NCBI GenBank assembly: GCA_012295275.1
Contig: CM022679.1
Coordinates: forward strand, 24,363,002-24,427,001
Reading direction: 5' to 3'
Length of the DNA stretch: 64,000 nt
Origin: Chrysomallon squamiferum
Taxonomy: Eukaryota; Mollusca; Gastropoda; Neomphalida; Peltospiridae
Position numbers and translations under genes: made by a program
The notes under the pieces: model-generated
What the model was told of the DNA's origin: nothing
What the model saw: only the letters and a program-made list of their open reading frames with translations
Database searches by the model: none
Shown here: positions 1 to 7,865 of the stretch, piece after piece
Position numbering within the stretch: position 1 is the stretch's first letter
How the letters are laid out: each line of letters opens with the position of its first letter

Positions 1-879
1 TTCTAACAAAGCTGAAAAGAATTTTAACAATTTATTATAGACTAAATACAAGCAGACTTTTGAATATTGTTATTTAATTTCATATATATATAATAACGTA
101 TTTGAAAGTTCTGGTAACTTTCAAGTACCTTTTTTTTTTTCTCAAAAGTAATGAAAGTCATATGGTATTTTACCATTATGATCTGAAAAACGTTTTCTAC
201 CAAGTATCACATTTAAAAGCTTTCTCGTCTTTGTGAATTCTTACATGCCTTACTACTGAATACTTTTCTGGAAAACATTTTGAAAAAATTTCACATTAAA
301 AAGTTTCCATGCATTCTAAAGTATTTTTTCAGAAACGTTTATAATTTTATAAGTTTATATATAATTATAATACACTCGTAGTGTTCGTTGTAATTTTCAA
401 GAGAAAATAATAAAAATTAAATTATTTTATTATGAGCCAGCGTGCTCAGTACTGGTTTGGCTACGTTGCTTTGAAACCTCTTGTTTTAATTTATTAGTAT
501 GATACCAGTACAGGTCAAGTTTTATTTAAAACTGTTTTCACGACTAAGTTACATTAATTTTATTATTATAAAATAACAGTTTCTTTATCACATTCAGTAG
601 CGTACATGGGGGGGGGCGAAGGGGCGGTGGCCCTGGCCATCCAAATATGAGAAAAGAACTTAATAAATTTAGTCGATTTATATTTAAATCGAATAGTTTA
701 TTTTATGTTTCATCTGTGTTTACATATTCAAAATATTCTTCGTGTTTCGATATTGCTAAAAGTATTCATTTTTTTTTAATTATTATTATTCATTTAACTT
801 TATCTTGCCTTCTCAACATAATACATTTTGGTAACATTCATTCCCGCAAAAAGTAAATTTTGTTTCAGTTGTTTTTATT
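1..879. other. AT-rich upstream flank without a recognisable gene
   Basis: Low-complexity AT-rich DNA with short T and A runs. The only open frame, at 647-856, is AT-rich and resembles nothing. A G-rich block at about 596-645 is listed separately. I see no exon, RNA gene or clear promoter here. Confidence 0.6.
596..645. mobile_element. Possible degenerate transposon terminus (G-rich block)
   Basis: The block starts CAGTAGCGTACATGGGGGGG and continues into a CG/GGC-rich stretch, very unlike the AT-rich surroundings. The start resembles the CAGNGGCG-type ends of hAT-like DNA transposons, but no partner end or target duplication was found. It could equally be an old GC-rich repeat. Weak call. 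Confidence 0.2.
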
Positions 880-1043
880 GGATCGCTATATACAGATTTA
901 TCCAATCACAATTAGTTTCTTATTTGATAAATGAAAACAATATGGTGGCCATTGCTACATGTTGACAATTTTGTTAGGATTTACGTTCGTAATTCTTCAA
1001 AACTGTAGGTATTTAACTGGGAGTTTTAATTGCAAATCTAGAA
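880..1043 (+). promoter_or_regulatory. Candidate proximal promoter / 5' UTR of the IAP gene
   Basis: This is the 160 bp before the IAP start codon. It contains a CCAAT box in ATCCAATCAC at about 900-909 and a YY1-like AATATGGTGGCCATT at about 939-953. An in-frame TAA at 1014-1016 precedes the start. No convincing TATA box is visible. A spliced non-coding 5' exon further upstream cannot be excluded. Confidence 0.3.
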
Positions 1044-1911
1044 ATGGATACTTTTGTCTATGATGAGATCAGAGATGAAGCGAAGAGACTCGTGTCTTTT
1101 CAGCAGTACCCCATTTTATATCCAGAAGATGAAAGAACAGGTTATTATTCGCCACTGAAGCTGTCAAACGCCGGATTTTTTCGAGAGCCTGGTGCTTCTT
1201 CAGATGAAGTGACATGCTTTGCCTGCGGAATTAAATATAGTGGATGGAGGGGCGAATCTCCAACGGCTGTTCACAGGATTCTAAATCCTGACTGCCAGTT
1301 TCTGAAAGAAGAAGGAGAAGAAGTTGAACATGAAGAGAGAATTCCATCAACACCAAATAATTGTGAACGAATGTCTGGTAATCCTGAAGTGAGGCGACGT
1401 TTGTTTGATGTGTCAGAAGAACCTGGCAGCCCTGTCCATCGTGATCAACAGCAGACACTTCTACCAAAATATAAACCAGTGTATGGTGACTATAACATGC
1501 TGTTTGAGAGTCACAGGTTGCTGACTTTCACAGATCCAAATAACCGACAGTCAGAAGTGTGGGCTGAAAATGGTTTTGTTTTTCTGCAAGAGAGTGGTTT
1601 GGTGAAGTGTGTTTTCTGTGGTGTAGAAATTTGCTTTGAAAATGAGGAACCTGTCATAGAAATTCATCGACAGGTTTCTGAGAATTGTCCATTTGTGAGA
1701 TACATTGATGTAGGTAACATCTCAAGAGAACTGGAACATTCAGTGAAGTCGAAGCAAATGAATCTGAATACAGACGTAAATACACAGAGATCAGTGGCTT
1801 ATTTACATCCACAGTTTGAAGATGAAGAAGACAGGAAGAAGACTTTTGAATATTGGCCATGTTTGCCTCAGACAGAGGAGCAGTTGGTGGAAGCAGGATT
1901 TTACTTCACTG
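1044..1911 (+). CDS. IAP exon 1: BIR1, BIR2 and first part of BIR3
   Basis: 868 nt, residues 1-289 plus the first base of Gly290. It carries BIR1 (CFACG, Trp68, His77, Cys84), an acidic linker, BIR2 (CVFCG, His208, Cys215) and the first helices of BIR3 (RKKTFEYWP, AGFYFTG). The donor GTAAAT starts at 1912, phase 1. Breaking BIR3 just after the GFYxTG turn also recalls, from memory, the vertebrate XIAP gene. Read-through would add 19 residues and stop at 1971. Confidence 0.93.
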
Positions 1912-4900
1912 GTAAATACTTGTGTACAGTTTCAATATGTTTACATCACATAGACATTTTTTATTATTTTTAGTTATTCTATAAACAGAATTGAACTGAT
2001 TGCATCTTGATAACAGAATTCATTGACAATGAATTCATCTTGCTAATGTATTCAGTTTTAATCCTTGTCAGATTAATTTTATAAAATAAACAAATGTTCG
2101 AAAATATAAACATTTATCTCATTGTAATACTTGTGTCTATTGGTTGTGCAGATATATGCATATAAACAATAACTTACTCATCAAATAAAGTCCAACTTCG
2201 ATAATTCTAACTTGATGGGGAAGGCAAAATAGTTTGATATATTTACTATAATATTGCTAGACAAGTAAAGTATGTTTGACGCTGCAATAAACACATTCTT
2301 ATGGATTTGGTAAATTAGCGAAATAACAAAATCAGTAAGACACAACTCAGATTAATTTGACATGAGTGCAAATACATACATACACATGTATATGCAAATG
2401 TATTTATTGATGTATAAAACAGCAAACAGACTATATCACATTATCTAAACAACATAAATTGAAACATATAATCAGAAATAAATACCAAGTTAATCTATTT
2501 CTTTATTTCCAGTCTTGGAGGAACATATATGAGTGTTAATAGCACCAGATGTGCAGTACAAGATTATGAAAATCTTAAACAACAAAACTAGTTTAAATCA
2601 ATAATATTTGGATAGATCAAGGTTGTCAAAGTTTGAATTATTAAAGTTTCACTGTAAGGTGTAATAGTAATTTTATTTCACAGCTGATTTTGATTTTCTT
2701 TTATCCACTAGCTGAATCCTTTACACTAATCATGGATTCAACTAATGTATTCTAACAATTGTAATTGTGCTTCACAACTTAACATAACTAACTGTTTTCT
2801 TTAATGTGTGTGTGTGTTGTGTTTGTACAATATATATTGTATAAACAACACAACACACACATCTCTGTGTACATGTATGTACACTTTGGAGTAATAATGA
2901 TAGGTTAATACTAGCAGATAAACAAATAAAAAATAAAAATACAAACTGAATATTTTTAAAAGCAAATGATAAATGCACTGATAAGAATGTTTTGCTTACT
3001 GTAACTCTCAGTGTATAATGTTCATAATAGCAGTTGGTGGAAGCAGGATTTTACTTCACTGGTAAATACTTACGTACTGTTATTATCATGTTTACATCAC
3101 ACAGATATCTGTCTGTTATTATTAACTACCCCAATTAACTTTAGGGTCATTCCGTGTCAAATCACCCAATGGTTTAAACCCGACCGTCTCAGATTTTTAT
3201 GAAACTTGGTATACTTGTTGACTGGGATCCCACAGCATAAAATCTGAAATTTTAGCTCAATCAGACCAGTGGTGTGGGAGATACGGCCCACCGAATTTTG
3301 AGATTTTTGCCAAAAATGGGTGTGACCACCAACCTTAGAACCCTCCTATCTCAGGAACTACTGGGCCAATCTTCATAAAATTGGTATTGTTAGAAAGGCA
3401 AAATGACAAGGATACCAAATCTGCCATTTTTGTTTAGTTTGGAAAATATTGGAGTACCTTGACCTTTTGACCTTTGCTATGACCTTGAAATTGACCGTGT
3501 GGATCACGTGATCTTGAGATGACCTTTATTGAAATTTAATCTCCCACATGTTAACTAAAACATATAAAAAGTTTCCTGGGTGTAATATTTTTGTTTAGCC
3601 AAATATAGATTTAAAAAATGCACATACATGAAAATAACACCTTTTCAGCCATTAACATCTGATTAACTAAAACCTGAATGATCAATTCTGGATGCTAGGA
3701 ATCACCATCTCTCTTGATCATCGAGTAAGACATTGTAGGCCTACCTGTATGCATAAAGTTCACATATAAAAGATTCCTGGGTATAATATTTTTTGTTTAG
3801 CCATAATAGAGATTTAAAAAAATGCATACCTGCATGGATGATTGATACAATGCATTACAATGTACATTTTCTCTGAGACTAAAAACTCATCTTTGGAGTT
3901 AAAACCCACCTGACATGTCTGAAGGAATGCCTGAAAGATATGAAAAGATGCCAAATGGCATGACATGTTCTACACAATCAGGCTGAAAGGGTTAACAGGA
4001 AGTGATGCTTCAGGCAGGTCAGGAATTCCTTTAGATCCCCTGGTGCAATCCCCATTGAGCACATGGCAATTAGAAGTTTAAGAAAAAGAAGTTTCTTCAT
4101 CTGCATTTCTTTGACAATTTGAAGCTTTTTAACTTGGACACAATGTCAGATGTTGATATATAAACAATATTTTTATTTCATAAAACCTATTAAGTAATTT
4201 TATCATGTCATGTGGGCAGATTTGGTTTTGAACAAGGTTTCAGTCAACAACAGTACAACCCAGTCTGAAATCAGATGTCATCAAGTGATGTACTGCATAA
4301 TGTATTTGTACACCCAGTCTTCGGCACAGAGTATGAACAAGGTCTACTTCACCTTAATAAACTGTGATTTATACTTGAGAAGATTGACATAAATGCCCAA
4401 GACTTGTGGGCCTTTGGCAATAACACATGTACTCTGCTGCCATTTTATGACCTGCTTAACTTTACTGAAACGGTTTCAGCACTGACTTTGTTCTATTGAA
4501 TTGAAGGTGCAGGCCAATAATGAAAATCCTTATTTCTTCCAAGGCTAACTGCAGCTTTAACTCTCCTGAAAATGTGTGTTATCAACACCATCATATCAAA
4601 AAGGAGTTGTTGTTTAGTATGGAAAACTGAGGAAGTCGAACTCCTCACTCTTTGAAGTGGGATCAAACACGGGACATCAAGAGTATCATGAACAAGAACT
4701 TTTCATCAAATTTTCAACATTGCAGAAAAACTGTTGTGATCCCCTTAATCGCCACCCTGAGCAAGCACGCACTAGATCTTTAAGAATTGTTAGCATGGGC
4801 ACTTACAAATGCTTAGTAAATCCTCCAAAGACACTAGTGCCAGGAGACAAGTTGTGCTGTGACTGTCTGATTACCCTTCAGAAATCAAAGGTCCTGCAGA

Positions 4901-6115
4901 GGATGGCTTTAGTATGGGTGGTATTACAATGGGAGAATTTGGTGATAACTTGCCAGACAAACAACTGGTTGTTGTTTCCCAAGAAAAGGATTTTGATTTG
5001 AATTCTATTCTGTTGAGTTTAGGCGAAACTCCTGTCAAACTCCATTCTCTAGCACATTCCAGTAAATGAATGAAAGGACAGAAAAAAACTAGCATCAGCT
5101 ACAGTAACATTAAAATGACATCATAATGTCTGAATCCTACCCAGAGCATGTGCAAATCTTGATTTTGTCACCCTTTACCATTGAAAGGACAATGAATTGA
5201 AGGAGGAAATAATCCAATTTTATGAAAGTGATGAGAACAGTAGAATGTGTCTGGGAATGAAGGATACAGTGAGCATTTGAAACAAACATAGTGAGACGGT
5301 TAAGCATCAGAAACACCTAGTTCTCTCAGATTTATGTGAACTTTATGCATACATGTAGGCCTACAATGTCTTACTGATGATGAAAGAAAGATGGTGATCC
5401 CTAGCATCCAGAATTGATCATTCAGGTTTTAGTTAATCAGATGTTAATGGCTGAAAAGGTTTATTTTCATGTATGTGCATTTTTTAAATCTATATTGTGG
5501 CTAAACAAAAAATATTACCCAGGAAACTTTTATATGTTTTAGTTAACATGTGGGAGATTAAATTTCAATAAAGGTCATCTCAAGATCACGTGATCCACAC
5601 GGCCAATTTCAAGGTCATAGCAAAGGTCAAAAGGTCAAGGTACTCCAATATTTTCCAAACTAAACAAAAATGGCAGATTTGGTATCCTTGTCATTTTGCC
5701 TTTCTAACAATACCAATTTTATGAAGATTGGCCCAGTAGTTCCCGAGATATGAGGGTTCTAAGGTTGGTGGTCACACCCATTTTTGGCAAAAATCTCAAA
5801 TTTCGTAGGGCCGTATCTCCCACACCACTGGTCTGATTGGGCTAACATTTCAGATTTGGTGCTGTGGGATCCCAGTCAACAAGTATACCAAGTTTCATAA
5901 AAATCTGAGACGGTCGGGTTTAAATTTCTTTTTTTTTTGGGTGATTTGACATGGAATGACCCTTTAATATTATTATTCTATTTTACTATCAACATGATTA
6001 AACTAATTACATCTTGATAATTATATTCATTGGTGTGAATAATGAAAAAAGAATAATGTGTGTATATCTATATATCTCTGTATGTGTCAGACTGTAATAA
6101 GTTTGTCTGTTAGTG

Positions 6116-6146
<31 letters not shown>

Positions 6147-6432
6147 TGTCTATAAAAATGTTACTTATCAAATAAGAGTAATTATACTTAAGAACTGATT
6201 CTAATTTTCTTTTCTAATTATCCTCCAGACTAACCATGGCTTCACCTAATGTATTCAGTTTTAAATATGGATAATATGGGTTAAGTTTCAAATAAGAAAA
6301 CAGAATGATGTTGAAAATATAAAAACACATCTGTATTGTGTATAATGTGAATAAAATCATAATTTTGCTCCACAAGTTACAACTGACTTTAATACCTCTT
6401 ATCTTTGATAATATTTATGTAATTGTATAGGT

Positions 6433-6469
<37 letters not shown>

Positions 6470-7833
6470 ATATGTGTGTAATTGTCTCATGTTTATATCA
6501 AAAATTAAATACAGTGGTACCTCGACTTACGAGTGCCCCAACTATTTTTCAAGTTACAAATGGTCGCCCAGTCAATATTTTGCTTTAAGTTGTGAGCCAA
6601 TGAACAACATAACATCTGACCAGCATCCCGCATCTCATTCATTTACTTCATGTGGCAACCTTGCTGTGGAAGCATCTCTGTTAGGTTGTGCTTACATTTT
6701 GTGCAGTATTTTGCCAAATTTCTTTTTCCTAAGAAAGTGAGTGCAAAGGACAGTGCTGAGAAGAACAAGCAGATGATGTCCACTGAATTAAAGCTTGAAT
6801 TCACAGAAAAACTTGAGCAAGATGTTCAAGTCGTCAACATGGCTAGGCAGTATGAGCATAGTACTTCTACGATATGTACCATACTGAGGCTGAAGGAGAC
6901 GATAATGGCTGGAACTCCAGCCAAAGGCGTTAAAATAATTTGTCTGATCTCCAAGTTAAATACACTTTACAAAACCAATTTAGTTCTTTACATTCTTTTA
7001 TTTTGTTCTTTTTACAATATTTAAAAAGGTTATGAAAAAAAAAAATAAAAAAAATGATGTTGTTTTTAGGGAGCTGGAATGGATTAATGGTATTTCATTT
7101 AATTTCATTTGGGAAAATTGATTTGATATACAAGCAATTTGAGTTACGAGCTCGGTCACACAATGAATTAAACTCGTAAGTCAAGGTAGCACTGTAGTTT
7201 GTAAATGTTTTAGAAAGCACAAGATAAATGTGTTTACAAGTATGTTTTGTTTAGTGTTACTCTCAAATATTATTTCCATGCTGACACTTCACTTTTCTAG
7301 TAAACACTATTTTTATTATAATCCTCTGTAATTGCTGAATTTATTTTTACAGGATGTTCAGATAAAGTTGTTTGTTTTGCTTGTGGATATGGTCTGAGAA
7401 AGTGGAAACCTTCAGCAGATCCTTGGGTGGAGCATGCCCGTCACTCACCTGACTGTCAGTTTGTCAGAGAGAAAAAAGGGGTGGAGTTTATACAGCAAGC
7501 AGCTCAAATGACCGAGGTATATTTATTAGTAAATCATCTAAATGAATTTGGATTGTTTAATTGTTAGTAAATAAACTGTTGATGTTCTGTGGCAGATATT
7601 TTGAATAAAACTGGTAACTAACAATAACATATTAAAATCATCAAATTGAAGACAACGAAAAAAATAAAATATAATTAACCTGTGGTGTGCTCAGCAGATT
7701 GATATATGAAACACTTATGAAAGTTCTTTTATGTAATTTATTGTTTATTTATTACATTTTCCATTTGTCAGTAGTCAAATAATGAATTAATTTACTGAGA
7801 CAGAAAAAGAATCTTAATATTCAGTTATTATGA

Positions 7834-7865
<32 letters not shown>

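Larger units (their letters stand above)
3144..5962. mobile_element. 2.8-kb DNA transposon with long terminal inverted repeats
   Basis: The left end GGGTCATTCCGTGTCAAAT is answered by its inverted copy ending at 5962. The arms run about 3144-3765 and 5333-5962 and match closely through most of their length. TTTA flanks both ends (3140-3143 and 5963-5966), a likely 4-bp target duplication. The core carries a frameshifted Cys-rich remnant (4657-5069), and 3766-3840 repeats part of the left arm. I do not assign a superfamily; 4-bp duplications with long inverted repeats occur in several cut-and-paste groups. It is inserted in intron 1 of the IAP gene and appears inactive. Confidence 0.85.
3031..7272 (+). 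repeat. Tandem duplication unit B, interrupted by two transposons
   Basis: This is the second copy of the unit that starts at 1881. It restarts with 40 identical bases (31 of exon plus the GTAAATACT donor region), is broken by the elements at 3144-5962 and 6512-7194, and resumes after each (ATTACATCTTGATAA near 6005, CTGATTCTAATTTTC near 6196, TGTTACTCTCA near 7255). Without the insertions it is close to unit A in length. Confidence 0.75.
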
